From an uncultured Verrucomicrobiota bacterium (GTDB taxonomy: Bacteria > Verrucomicrobiota > Verrucomicrobiia > Opitutales > Opitutaceae), in contig CAIVDS010000021.1 in assembly GCA_903904685.1 (NCBI GenBank), forward strand, positions 52,560 through 116,559: DNA of 64,000 nt. Reading direction: 5' to 3'. The translations under genes and the position numbers were made by a program. The notes under the pieces are model-generated. The model saw only the letters and a program-made list of their open reading frames with translations, had not been told where the DNA came from and searched no databases. Shown in pieces: positions 18,526-27,477 of the stretch (position 1 is the stretch's first letter; each line of letters starts with the position of its first letter).

Positions 18526-18603
18526 ATCAACCCCGACTCGATGGTGACGGGCGCCGTTCCGCCTCGCGCAATAAAACGGCGGCCCCAAACGCTGCCGCCT
18601 TTA
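18526..18603. repeat. Secondary repeated module with hairpin, copy 2
   Basis: Diverged copy of 16448-16526 in the same orientation, starting ATCAACCCCG and ending in a GGCGGC/GCCGCC stem followed by TTTA. It lies just downstream (on the other strand) of the methyltransferase gene. Confidence 0.55.
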
Positions 18604-18718
18604 TCACGAGGATGGCCGTTTGGCCTCCGCAGTGACCGTTCTTGATGTGAAACGAATGAAATTCGCCGCGCCCCTTTGATTGATCGTTAACTCCATGGGC
18701 TGAAAATCCGGTTGAGAG

Positions 18719-19915
18719 TTAAACTGCGTGCGCCAACACGGATTGGCCTTGTTCCGTCCGTAATCTCACGGTATTTTTGCCATGCGCTAACACGCCGTGA
18801 AGTGACGCCCCCAGTGTTTCGGCCAGAAGGACAGGAACGGCATTTCCAATCTGTCGAAGGGCCTCCCCCCATGCTCCATGAATCACGAAATCGTCGGGGA
18901 AAGTCTGAATTTTTTTGGCCTCAAAAACAGTAAAATAACGGACGGATCCGTCGCGTAATCTTACCATGTTTTCCCCGCCTGGAACACCATGGCCTCCAGC
19001 CTTAATAGTCTTTGCGGGGAGGTCTATGTCGCTGCCCGTGTGTCCGGGATAAGTTCGAGCTCCGTCGCGAAAAATATGATCTTGGATTTTGTGGTTACTT
19101 CTTGGGTCGGGAACTCCGGCCAAGGCATCTCGAATTGTTACCCATGCATGCCCATCCGGCTTAAAAAAACCGTATCGTTCACGTAGTCGATCAACTCGTT
19201 TTAAAAGACTGCCACTGCAGATTTCTCGGTCTTTTTTGGGGACATGATGGCGGTCCCAATAGCTGCCGGTAACGAATTTATCCCACAGGAGATTTTCCTC
19301 GTTGCATGAGGGAATGGGATACGACCACTGTCCGGGGATATCGGAACGAATGCCTACGATTACAACTCGTTCGCGACATTGAGGGACGCCATAATCAGCG
19401 GCATTCAGGAGTGAGTAGGTGACGTTGTATTTGAGGCCAGTATGCGTCGCAAATTTGAGGTGCTGTAAATCCAGAAGGTGGTCTTTCCAGCTTTTGCCAT
19501 TTTTTGCGGCTACGCTCGGAAATTTTAGCCGAAGCAGGATATATTGGAAATACTCTGCGAAAGATTGCCTCAGTAGTCCTTTCACATTCTCGAAGACAAA
19601 GGCTTTAGGTGCCAGAGCCTCAATTGCGTTTATCGCATTCGGAAACATATCTCGACTGTCGTTACTGGCCTTATGTTTCCCGCCTAGGGAGAAAGGCTGG
19701 CAGGGGGGGCCTCCTGCTACGACATCGACACCGGACAATGAGCCAAAATCAAAATCTCGTATATCCCCGCAAAAGACGCGCTCTGCATCAAAATTGATTT
19801 TGAGGGACTGGCAGGCGTGCTTATTGAATTCTACAAATGCAGCATGCTCAAAGCCGGACAATTCTAGCCCTTTTGCTAGTCCCCCTGCTCCTGAAAATAT
19901 TTCGAGCGAACGCAT
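18719..19915 (-). CDS. DNA (cytosine-5) methyltransferase of a type II restriction-modification system
   Basis: A 398 aa C5 methyltransferase that protects the recognition site of the neighbouring endonuclease. Motif I FSGAGGL is at residues 7-13, motif IV GGPPCQPFS has catalytic Cys72, motif VI is FENV at 108-111, motif VIII is QCRERV, and motif X is RQIGNAVP near 362. It starts 5 bp after the endonuclease stop and reads the same way, the order known for Eco29kI. GC is clearly lower than in neighbouring genes, suggesting transfer. Confidence 0.93.
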   Translation of the reverse strand: MRSLEIFSGAGGLAKGLELSGFEHAAFVEFNKHACQSLKINFDAERVFCGDIRDFDFGSLSGVDVVAGGPPCQPFSLGGKHKASNDSRDMFPNAINAIEALAPKAFVFENVKGLLRQSFAEYFQYILLRLKFPSVAAKNGKSWKDHLLDLQHLKFATHTGLKYNVTYSLLNAADYGVPQCRERVVIVGIRSDIPGQWSYPIPSCNEENLLWDKFVTGSYWDRHHVPKKDREICSGSLLKRVDRLRERYGFFKPDGHAWVTIRDALAGVPDPRSNHKIQDHIFRDGARTYPGHTGSDIDLPAKTIKAGGHGVPGGENMVRLRDGSVRYFTVFEAKKIQTFPDDFVIHGAWGEALRQIGNAVPVLLAETLGASLHGVLAHGKNTVRLRTEQGQSVLAHAV

Positions 19916-19920
19916 GGCGG

Positions 19921-20595
19921 CTACGCTAATTTGCTGAGATGAGCCTTAATTGCGGCCGTAATCTTTTCCTTAGTGTTGGGCTTTCCGGTGCATTTTTTTG
20001 CCCATGCTCGCCCAGGGTGTATGACATCCCAGTCCGACTTTGCCTGCTGGAATCTTCCCATTCCGGGAGTGTGATTACCAAAACCGTCTACAACGGAGTT
20101 CCATAAAGGGCGGTTTAGCTTAATTAGGGCTGCTTCAATTGTGCTGATCATATCTGACCCGGCATCTTCGAAAATCACGAATCGGCACATGAAATCATCG
20201 GAGGCAAGACCGGAGCCATTTTCAATGTTTCTGGCGTGTTCTCGCAGCCTGCTAAAAAGCTCTTTGGATTGGCTGGCGGGATTGTCAGCGATCCGAGATT
20301 GTCTCCATCCACGCGGAACGGCTTTCCCAACATAAATTGGCAAACGATAATCTAGGCGATTCAGATCGGCATAGCGGGCGTAAAGCGGGTGTTTGCCGGT
20401 GTAGTAGATCGCATAGATCCCCGTTCCTGTGAATGAAACCGAAGGAGGCAAAACTTGAATAGGTGTTCCATTGAAGAAACGGATAGCATCTTTTACCAAT
20501 TCGACGAATGCGTCGTTTTTATAGACGTGATTTTTCCGGTCAAAAGGAACTGGTTTCATATTATCTTGCTGGCGGTTCAATGTTGCCGAAGCCAT
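19921..20595 (-). CDS. GIY-YIG type II restriction endonuclease, Eco29kI family
   Basis: A 224 aa endonuclease. GIY is at 59-61 and YVG at 88-90. The active-site residues I recall for Eco29kI (Tyr49, Tyr76, Arg104, His108, Glu142, Asn154) all have counterparts here at a constant offset of 12: Tyr61, Tyr88, Arg116, His120, Glu154, Asn166. Starting at the internal Met13 (20559) would remove the offset, so that start is credible. Eco29kI cuts CCGCGG; the same target is predicted but not shown. Paired with the methyltransferase gene immediately downstream. Confidence 0.9.
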   Translation of the reverse strand: MASATLNRQQDNMKPVPFDRKNHVYKNDAFVELVKDAIRFFNGTPIQVLPPSVSFTGTGIYAIYYTGKHPLYARYADLNRLDYRLPIYVGKAVPRGWRQSRIADNPASQSKELFSRLREHARNIENGSGLASDDFMCRFVIFEDAGSDMISTIEAALIKLNRPLWNSVVDGFGNHTPGMGRFQQAKSDWDVIHPGRAWAKKCTGKPNTKEKITAAIKAHLSKLA

Positions 20596-21045
20596 CTCCT
20601 GTTTGGGCCTCAGTTCGCACTAAAATCAAAATTCAATGGGCTGGTTTTATTTGAGGCAACCTTGAACAATCGGTGGATCGAGGCTTGGGGAGGTTGCCCC
20701 GAATTGACGGACACGGGTTCAGCCCGAAGACCTTTGCTGCGGACGGAGTGGGGGAGCGTGAAAAGTGAAGAGTGAAGGTGAAATCTGAAAATTGTGATCT
20801 GTAACCCGAAGGCCAAACTTGAGATCTGAGGGCGTTTCGGAACGGGCAATCCGGCGGTCCGATCATCCCTTTGGAGCAAATCGGCTGGGGTTGGGTGGTG
20901 ACCGCATGCCCGTTGGCGGTTTGGTTTGGGGTTCCGGCGATCCTTGGAGGGGCGTTGGCGTAGCCGGACGGCTTGCCGATGGCTCCCGACTGTCCGTTGG
21001 CGATGATTTGCCCGCCATTGGTGCATGCCGGTTGCACAAAAACCA
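20596..21045. other. Intergenic stretch upstream of the restriction gene, no convincing gene
   Basis: Several frames are open on both strands, but none resembles a family I know and none has a convincing start. The composition shifts from AT-richer near the restriction gene to GC-richer further on. It may hold the promoter of the restriction operon. Confidence 0.5.
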
Positions 21046-21314
21046 TTCCCGACAATCCAAAAATAGCTTCCGATAATCCGAAAAAGTATTCCGATGTTCC
21101 TTATACGGATTCCGATAGTCCTCCTACAGAAGCCGACGTGCCTCCTACGGAAGCCGATGTGCCTTCTACGGAAGGCGATCTTCCTCCTACGGAAGCCGAT
21201 GTGCCTTATATGGATTCCGATCTTACTTATATGGGTTCCGACATTACTTATTTGGATTCCGAACTTACTTATGGGGCTTCCGAACCTCCTTCTATGGCTT
21301 CCGAACCTCCTTAA
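20979..21314 (+). CDS. Possible heptapeptide-repeat protein encoded by the 21-bp array
   Basis: An open frame of about 111 aa from ATG 20979 (TTG 20973 is also possible) through the tandem array gives 7-residue units such as DVPPTEA, DVPYMDS, DLTYMGS, DITYLDS and EPPSMAS. It stops inside the array, whose units continue beyond. A second plus frame and one minus frame are also largely open through the array, as expected of any 3n repeat, so coding is unproven. No signal peptide or domain is seen. Confidence 0.25.
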   Translation: MAPDCPLAMICPPLVHAGCTKTIPDNPKIASDNPKKYSDVPYTDSDSPPTEADVPPTEADVPSTEGDLPPTEADVPYMDSDLTYMGSDITYLDSELTYGASEPPSMASEPP

Positions 21315-21386
21315 AGGGCTTCCGAATCTCCAAAAATGGCTCCCGAATCAGCAAAAATGCTTCCCGAATCTCTGTTGGCGAAGTCG
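21046..21386. repeat. Tandem array of sixteen 21-bp units
   Basis: Units follow the pattern TTCCGA-NNTNCTNNTANGGNT, with the GA step recurring at 21051, 21072, 21093 and then every 21 bases to 21366 without a single indel. The middle units read AGCCGATGTGCC and AGGCGATCTTCC, the outer ones TTCCGA(A/T). Units vary by substitution only. There are no spacers, so it is not CRISPR. A 21-bp step is two DNA helical turns and also seven codons. Confidence 0.9.
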
Positions 21387-21496
21387 GTTTTAGCGTCAAT
21401 GAGGCCGTTTTCTCCTTGTTTGGAAGCAGTTTGCGCGGCTGCGATAGGTTTTATTCCTTTGGGGATGTCGTTGGACGTGCCGGTGGTAGGGGTTTT

Positions 21497-21594
21497 ATAC
21501 CTTTTCGCAGTCAAAGGTATCAGAATGGCAGGGCGAACCGCCCTGGTGAGCCGCGGCTCGGCAGGGACGCCTCGCCCTACCCTTACCATGCATC
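21497..21594. repeat. Palindromic REP-like repeat, copy 3 (rearranged flank)
   Basis: Contains AGGGCGAACCGCCCTGGTGAGCC, sharing GAGCCGCGGCTC and GCCTCGCCCTACCC with copies 1 and 2. Here the CAAAGGTAT flank is on the opposite side and forms its own hairpin ATACCTTT/AAAGGTAT. The rest of 21387-21957 shows no gene. Confidence 0.75.
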
Positions 21595-21957
21595 CCCAGC
21601 CTCTTTTCGTGAAAGGGCAGTGCGCGGCGACGATGGGTTTTTGCCTGTCGGGGCATCCCCAGGGCTGTCCGGCCCTGCCGCGGGTGTTCCGAGACGAGGG
21701 GTTTCCCCATTGGCGGAGGCGTTGTCCGCACGGAAGGATGGCGCGAGCCTTGGGCTGATTGATGCGGCTTGGCGACGGAGTTGGTTATCCGTCCCGTCGG
21801 GTGCCGCGCGGTCTCCCTCAATGGGGCGGGTGCCGGCTTGCCAGGCCGCCACGGCGGCGCGCAACGTCGGCGCGGTTAAAAACGAGTCGTTCGCATGATT
21901 GCTCCGTTGCGAAATTGCTGGCGGCACGGTGACAGATCAGGCAATTCCCTGTTCTCC

Positions 21958-22968
21958 ATGTTAACCCTTTGGAAAAAAATGACGGCGGTCGTGCCGGAGC
22001 CGTTTTTGATCACGCTGCTGCTGGGCGCGGGGTTCATGGGCTTCGTGGCGTGGGACCAATCGCACTGGTGGAGCACCAAGGAAGACTACGGGTTCGGCTG
22101 GCTCGTGCCGGCGTTTGTCGCCTTCGTGGTGTATGATCGCTGGCCGCGCATCGTGGCGGCGTTGCGGGCCTGCGGGGGACCGGACAGTCCGAGGGCCTCG
22201 GGCGCGGCGGGCGGGCTGCTGACGATGCTGACGTATGCCAGTCTGGCGGCGGGCGCGTTGCTGTTTTTGATCGGGGCGCTCTATCGGGCGGGCTCGGGGG
22301 CGTCCTTCCCCGGCACCCTGGCGCTTTCCCTGGGGATTGGCGCGATTCTGCTGCCGTTGATGGTGTTGAACGCGCCCGAGTCCACAGGCGCGCCGATGCG
22401 CGGCGGGCTGACGACGGATGCGCGGGTGAAGCTCGCCGCCATGTTTCTTTTTCCATCGCTGGTGTGGCTCGTCTCCGCGCCGATGGTCTCGATGGTCGAA
22501 AGCAACCTGAGCCTTTTCATGCTCAATCGCGTGACCGCGGTGGTGTTTTTTGTCTTTGAGACGCTGGGCATGCCGATCGAACAGCAAGGCAATGTACTGA
22601 AACTGCCGCTCGGCGACGTCGGCGTGGCCGAGGCGTGCTCGGGCATACGTTCGTTTACCGCATGTCTTTTCGCCGGTTCGTTTCTGGCGTCGGTTTTTCT
22701 GGAGAAACTTTGGAAGAAGGTGGGGCTCGTGCTGTGCGCGATCCTGTTCGCTTTTTTCACCAACATTCTGCGCGGCCTATTCCTCACGGCTTGGGCCTAC
22801 CAATACGGTCCGGATGCCATCGAGGGCACGGTGCATGACGCGGCGGGGTATTCCGTGCTCGGGCTGACCGTGGTGGGGCTTTTGTGTTTGTTGCCGTTGT
22901 TCAACCTCAAGTTCGTTTCCAAGGAAGAACTGGACGCGGGGGCCGACGAGCAGCCCAAGCGCGCATGA
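21958..22968 (+). CDS. Exosortase (EpsH-type transpeptidase)
   Basis: A multi-spanning inner-membrane protein, about 336 aa. The exosortase/archaeosortase catalytic triad is clear: Cys227 in EACSGIRS, Arg272 in NILRG and His293 in VHDAAGY. These enzymes process C-terminal sorting signals (PEP-CTERM type) on exported proteins. The ATG at 21958 (MLTLWKK) is preferred to 21895. No candidate substrate protein with such a tail was found in the window. The stop overlaps the waaA start (ATGA), so the two are translated together. Confidence 0.9.
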   Translation: MLTLWKKMTAVVPEPFLITLLLGAGFMGFVAWDQSHWWSTKEDYGFGWLVPAFVAFVVYDRWPRIVAALRACGGPDSPRASGAAGGLLTMLTYASLAAGALLFLIGALYRAGSGASFPGTLALSLGIGAILLPLMVLNAPESTGAPMRGGLTTDARVKLAAMFLFPSLVWLVSAPMVSMVESNLSLFMLNRVTAVVFFVFETLGMPIEQQGNVLKLPLGDVGVAEACSGIRSFTACLFAGSFLASVFLEKLWKKVGLVLCAILFAFFTNILRGLFLTAWAYQYGPDAIEGTVHDAAGYSVLGLTVVGLLCLLPLFNLKFVSKEELDAGADEQPKRA

Positions 22969-24254
22969 TCTGGCTCTATCGAGTTCTTTTTCCGCCGGCG
23001 ATGCTGCTGGCCTCGCCGTATTACCTGATGCGCATGAGGCGGCGCGGCGGCTATCGGACGGGTTTTTCGCAGCGCTTCGGGGCGACCAAGATTCCGTCCA
23101 AGCGGGCCGGCGTGAAGCGCGTATGGCTGCAGGCGGTGAGCGTGGGGGAGATGCTGGCGATCGCACCGTTGCTGGAGGCTTTGAAAGCCGATCCGTCGGT
23201 GGAGGTTTATCTGACCACGACGACGAGCACCGGATATGCACTGGCTCGGGAACGCTACGCCGGACTGGTCTCCGGACTGGGATATTTCCCGCTTGATTGG
23301 TGGCTTTTTTCCGGGCGTGCATGGCGGTGCATCGCGCCTGATCTGGTGATCATCACCGAGGGTGAGCGCTGGCCGGAGCATATCCATCAGGCGGAGTTGC
23401 GCGGCGTGCCGGTGCTGGCGGTCAACGCGCGTCTCTCTGATCGCAGTTTCCGTCGCATGATGCGAATTCGCGGATTAGCGGGGTCGTTGCTGCGCGGCAT
23501 CACGCACGTGCTCGCCGGTTCGGACATGGACGCGCGGAGGTTTCGCGAATTGGGATTTTCAGCCGGCAAGATAACAATCACTGGAAACATCAAACTGGAT
23601 GTCACCATCCCGCTGATTAGCGAAGCGGAGAAGACGATGCTGCGGCGTGAACTGGGATTCGGCGACGAACCGGTTTTGCTGGGATCGTCAACCTGGCCGG
23701 GCGAGGAAGCGGCGTTGATCGAAGTGTTCAAGGCGATCCGGGGCGGTGGCGGTGCGGCGCGGTTGCTGCTCGTGCCGCGTCATGCCGAGCGGCGCGCGGA
23801 GGTGGAGGTGTTGTTGAAGGCCAGCGGGCTGAGCTATCATTTCCGCTCGCGCGGTCTGGCGACGACGCCTGTGGATGTGGCGGTCGGCGACACGACCGGT
23901 GAATTGCGCCGCTTGACGCAGTTGGCGACAGTGGTGTTCGTGGGCAAGAGCCTGCCGCCGCATCACGAGGGGCAGACGCCGGTCGAGGCGGCGGCGCTGG
24001 GCAAGCCGGTGGTGTTTGGTCCCGCACTGTCGAATTTCAAGGTGATCGCGCGCGAGTTGTGTAAAACCGGCGCGACGCGTTCCGTGGCGGATGCTGAGGG
24101 GCTGAAGATCGCTATCCAAGAACTCTGGGCCGACTCGACGGCGAGGGAGTGCATGGCGGCGGCGGCGCAGGCGTGGCACCGAGCCAACCAAGGTGCGGTC
24201 GGGCGGACGCTGGCGGTGATCCGCGAGGAACTGCGGTCAGGCGGAGTCAGGTGA
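22965..24254 (+). CDS. waaA: 3-deoxy-D-manno-octulosonic acid (Kdo) transferase
   Basis: A 429 aa inner-membrane-associated GT30 enzyme that adds Kdo to lipid A precursor. Features: an N-terminal hydrophobic anchor (LYRVLFPPAMLLASP); QAVSVGEM; the acceptor-side region with conserved acid GERWPEH near residue 130; VNARLSDRSF; and the C-terminal donor-binding half with SSTWPGEE and EAAALGKPVVFGP. It starts within the exosortase stop. WaaA confirms an LPS-type outer membrane. Confidence 0.92.
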   Translation: MIWLYRVLFPPAMLLASPYYLMRMRRRGGYRTGFSQRFGATKIPSKRAGVKRVWLQAVSVGEMLAIAPLLEALKADPSVEVYLTTTTSTGYALARERYAGLVSGLGYFPLDWWLFSGRAWRCIAPDLVIITEGERWPEHIHQAELRGVPVLAVNARLSDRSFRRMMRIRGLAGSLLRGITHVLAGSDMDARRFRELGFSAGKITITGNIKLDVTIPLISEAEKTMLRRELGFGDEPVLLGSSTWPGEEAALIEVFKAIRGGGGAARLLLVPRHAERRAEVEVLLKASGLSYHFRSRGLATTPVDVAVGDTTGELRRLTQLATVVFVGKSLPPHHEGQTPVEAAALGKPVVFGPALSNFKVIARELCKTGATRSVADAEGLKIAIQELWADSTARECMAAAAQAWHRANQGAVGRTLAVIREELRSGGVR

Positions 24255-24806
24255 TATCTTCGTCTGGTAGAGGCAGAGCACGTCGTTTTCCTCCACGGTC
24301 AGGCTGATGTCGGACAACACGAGATCGTGCTCGTGGTTGTTGGAGGAGTATGTGTGGATGATGTGGGCGCTTCATGGCTCAGATGCTGCAGCGGCAGCGT
24401 TCGTTGGCGAGGGCTTGGAGTTTCTTCCAGACGGTGCGGTTGATGCCAACCACGATGACGCCATCACGAGAACGGTGGCGGTGAGTTTTGAAAAGTTGCC
24501 GGAGTGCGGTCGTACGGTTGATGAGCGCGTCGAGGCCAGTCGCCTGATAGAGTTTGCCGCCGGTCTGAACGTATTCAGAGACGATGGTGGCGTTCCGCGC
24601 GCCGCCGGCAGAGTGAACAGCAGCGGGAGAAAATAAGCGATCCAGCCGCGGGCAAACGAGTAGAGCGCATATGTGGCAGGTGATAGCCACTTCGAGATGC
24701 GACAAGTCAGAAAGCATTTTGGCACGCAGTGGAGGTTTCCCGGCGCGCCGTGCAATTAAGGGTTGCCCGCCGCACTGCGCGGCCTACGTTCCGCCTTTTA
24801 CGTGGG
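24237..24806 (-). pseudogene. Gene debris: C-terminal remnant and an unidentified fragment
   Basis: Between waaA and the helicase, the minus strand at 24237-24390 encodes a tail reading HTYSSNNHEHDLVLSD then ISLTVEENDVLCLYQTK, with a stop just upstream, as if the end of a lost protein. Beyond that, 24379-24717 minus holds a 112-codon frame ending NRTVWKKLQALANERC that might be a transposase fragment; I do not recognise the family. No intact gene is seen in this 550-bp stretch. Confidence 0.35.
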
Positions 24807-27395
24807 ATGCAAACGCACGGTCCGAAACGAGTTTATACTCCGCAGTCGCTCGAATTCTGGTTCGGTAAACTCGAACACGATTGGGAGCGCCATTTCAACG
24901 AGGCCCAGTTGCAGGAGGGCCATCGGATCTATCGCGACGGCGAAGTGCGCGAACTCGAACTGACCGCCACCGACGCCATCGTCCACCGGCGCGTGGACAA
25001 AAAAGACGAATATGCCGTCATCGAATGGAAAGACGACGGCGTGGTGGTGCGCTCTTCGTCCACCGATTTGGATTTGGCCAACGCGCTGGCGATTGCCGGC
25101 CTGCACGAGATCGAGGAACTCGTGGCCGACGAAATTTCGCCGCTGCCGGATTTTTCAACGACCGTCGCATCCAGCGACGTCAACGGGCATGTTCCGGTCG
25201 TTGTCAGCGGTCGTGCCGCCGCCAACGGCCACGCCTTACGTCCGCTCATTCCACGTCGCACACCGGCGGGTGCCGCCGCCCGAGTCGCCTCGCGCACGTT
25301 GATCCTTGTTTTCAAAACCACGGCCGACGGCCTCACGTTTCAGGCCTGTTGGATAAATCCCGACAAGAAACGCGTCCCTGCGCTCGGCGATGCCGCCCAG
25401 GCTGCGGGCCACGGGCATTCCACGGTGAGCTCCAGCGAACGGGCCAAGCTCATCGGTCTGGCCGCCTACGCACGCAAGGCTCACTTCACGTATTTCCAGA
25501 AGACAGGGCTCTACGTGCTCGGCTCGGTCGTCGAGGTGCCCAACTTTTTGCGCGTCACGCTGCCGGCGTGGAAGAAGCTGTTTGCCGTCGAGCTTGATGC
25601 GCAGGCGGCGACCTTGATCGAGGGAACCAAGGAGATTTCCGTCGAGGCCGTGGCGCGTCGCCGGAGCGACGGCCAGGGGATGGATCTCCGCTGGATTTTC
25701 AAGGCGGGTGAGCGTTTGCTCACCGATGACGAGGTGACGATCATCACCAAGCGCGGCACTTCGCCGGTCATCATTCCAAGCATCGGCATCGTTTCACTGC
25801 CGACCGACCGGCTCGACACGATCAAATCATGGCAACGCAACATCGCGGAGACCCACTCCACCGGTGAAATTTCGCCCTACCTCATTTTTTCGCTCTACAG
25901 CGACGCGCGCTTCAAGCTGACACTGTCGCCTGAGTTGGAGGCATGGCGCCAGACGGTGCTGACGGCCACCGCGACTACGCCGGAGTTACCAGAGGTGTTG
26001 CGTCCGTACCAACGGCGCGGGGTGGAGTGGATGCACCACTTGTGCGACGTGGGTTGCCACGGCCTGCTGGCGGACGAGATGGGCTTGGGCAAGACCCTGC
26101 AAGTGCTCACCCTGATTGCGACGCGGGCCCAGACCGGCCGTGCCCATATCATTGTATGTCCGGCCAGCGTGGTGCCGGTGTGGCGCGAGGAAATTCTCCG
26201 GTTCTATCCGCATCTCACGGTTGATGTGCTCAAAACGGGCAACGACTTCGTCATGCGCAAAGACCCGGTCATCTGGCTGGCGAGCTACACGCAACTCCGC
26301 AAACACCGTGCGCTGCTCGACCAACATGATTTTGGCTACGCCGTGCTCGACGAGGGTCAGTTCATCAAGAATCCCGACGCCAAGATTACGCAGACTTGTT
26401 TCGCGCTGCGGGCGAAGCACCGCATCGTGCTTACCGGTACGCCGCTGGAGAACCGCCAGCTCGATCTGTGGTCGATCTTCCGCTACCTGCTGCCCGGGTT
26501 GCTCGGCTCGCGCACGATGTTCGAGGCTTCGCTCACCACGGATCGTGCTGGCACGTTGGACCGTTTGCGCGCCCAGCTTGCGCCTTTTATCCTGCGACGC
26601 ACCAAGAACGAAGTCGCCACCGAGCTGCCGCCCAAGGTCGAGATGGACCTGCTTTGCCCGCTCACCGATGTGCAACGGGCGGAATATGCGCGCATTTGTT
26701 CCGAGGGTCTCAACCGTCTAGGCGACGATGTAAGCACGGCGATGAGGGAGACATCCTTCGGCTTTCTCGCGCTGCTCACCCGTCTGCGTCAAGTGTGCTG
26801 CGATCCCGACATGCTGCCGTGGCTCAAGTCTCCGCTCAGCGACTCTGGTAAGATCACGTTGCTCGTCGAAAAATTGGCCGAGATTGTGAGCAGTGGGCAC
26901 AAGGTGGTGATTTTCTCCCAGTTCGTCATGCTGCTCGACCGCGTGCGCGCGGCTTTGGAGGCGAGTTTTCCGGATCTGCCGCGTTATGAACTGACCGGCA
27001 TGACGCTCGACCGGCTCAAGCCCGTTCAGGCATTCCAGAATGCCGAGGGAGCGGCCGTCATGCTCGTGTCACTCAAGGCCGCCGGCACTGGCATCACGTT
27101 GCATGCAGCCGACTACGTTTTCTTGCTCGATCCGTGGTGGAATCCGGCGGTCGAGGCGCAGGCCGTCGATCGCGTTCACCGGATTGGTCAGAAGAGCACG
27201 GTTTTTGTGTATCGCATGGTGACGGCGGGCACGATCGAGGAGCGCATCCAAGGACTTCAAGCTTCGAAAAAAGATTTGTTCAACCGCGTCATCGGCGGGC
27301 TGGGGGGCGACTTCGACTTGAGCCGACATTTCTCGTCGTTGCATGAACTGGTTCAACTCACGACCACGCAGGTCGAGGTTGAGCAGACGCAGTAA
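24807..27395 (+). CDS. SNF2-family (DEAD/DEAH) helicase
   Basis: An 862 aa Swi2/Snf2-type ATPase. An N-terminal region of about 400 aa of unknown fold precedes the helicase core: Walker A DEMGLGKT near residue 425, Walker B DEGQ near 515, motif III LTGTPLENR, and in the C-terminal RecA lobe SLKAAGTGI and DRVHRIGQ near 787. These proteins translocate on DNA, remodelling protein-DNA complexes or polymerase. The start at MQTHGPKRVYT is favoured; the frame is open 78 bp further up. Typical of large bacterial SNF2 proteins, often genomically isolated as here. Confidence 0.9.
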   Translation: MQTHGPKRVYTPQSLEFWFGKLEHDWERHFNEAQLQEGHRIYRDGEVRELELTATDAIVHRRVDKKDEYAVIEWKDDGVVVRSSSTDLDLANALAIAGLHEIEELVADEISPLPDFSTTVASSDVNGHVPVVVSGRAAANGHALRPLIPRRTPAGAAARVASRTLILVFKTTADGLTFQACWINPDKKRVPALGDAAQAAGHGHSTVSSSERAKLIGLAAYARKAHFTYFQKTGLYVLGSVVEVPNFLRVTLPAWKKLFAVELDAQAATLIEGTKEISVEAVARRRSDGQGMDLRWIFKAGERLLTDDEVTIITKRGTSPVIIPSIGIVSLPTDRLDTIKSWQRNIAETHSTGEISPYLIFSLYSDARFKLTLSPELEAWRQTVLTATATTPELPEVLRPYQRRGVEWMHHLCDVGCHGLLADEMGLGKTLQVLTLIATRAQTGRAHIIVCPASVVPVWREEILRFYPHLTVDVLKTGNDFVMRKDPVIWLASYTQLRKHRALLDQHDFGYAVLDEGQFIKNPDAKITQTCFALRAKHRIVLTGTPLENRQLDLWSIFRYLLPGLLGSRTMFEASLTTDRAGTLDRLRAQLAPFILRRTKNEVATELPPKVEMDLLCPLTDVQRAEYARICSEGLNRLGDDVSTAMRETSFGFLALLTRLRQVCCDPDMLPWLKSPLSDSGKITLLVEKLAEIVSSGHKVVIFSQFVMLLDRVRAALEASFPDLPRYELTGMTLDRLKPVQAFQNAEGAAVMLVSLKAAGTGITLHAADYVFLLDPWWNPAVEAQAVDRVHRIGQKSTVFVYRMVTAGTIEERIQGLQASKKDLFNRVIGGLGGDFDLSRHFSSLHELVQLTTTQVEVEQTQ

Positions 27396-27477
27396 GGCCT
27401 GCAGCGGGCAGGGGAAGGCCTCGCTTACCTTAAAGGGTTGATTTATTTGTTCCAAAAACAGCGTTTAATCACCATTT

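Noticed and set aside
20633..21055. A 140-codon minus-strand frame upstream of the tandem array
   Set aside because: No recognisable motif, atypical composition and no good start; treated as chance.
21046..21386. CRISPR array
   Set aside because: Units are contiguous 21-bp repeats with no unique spacers and no cas genes nearby.
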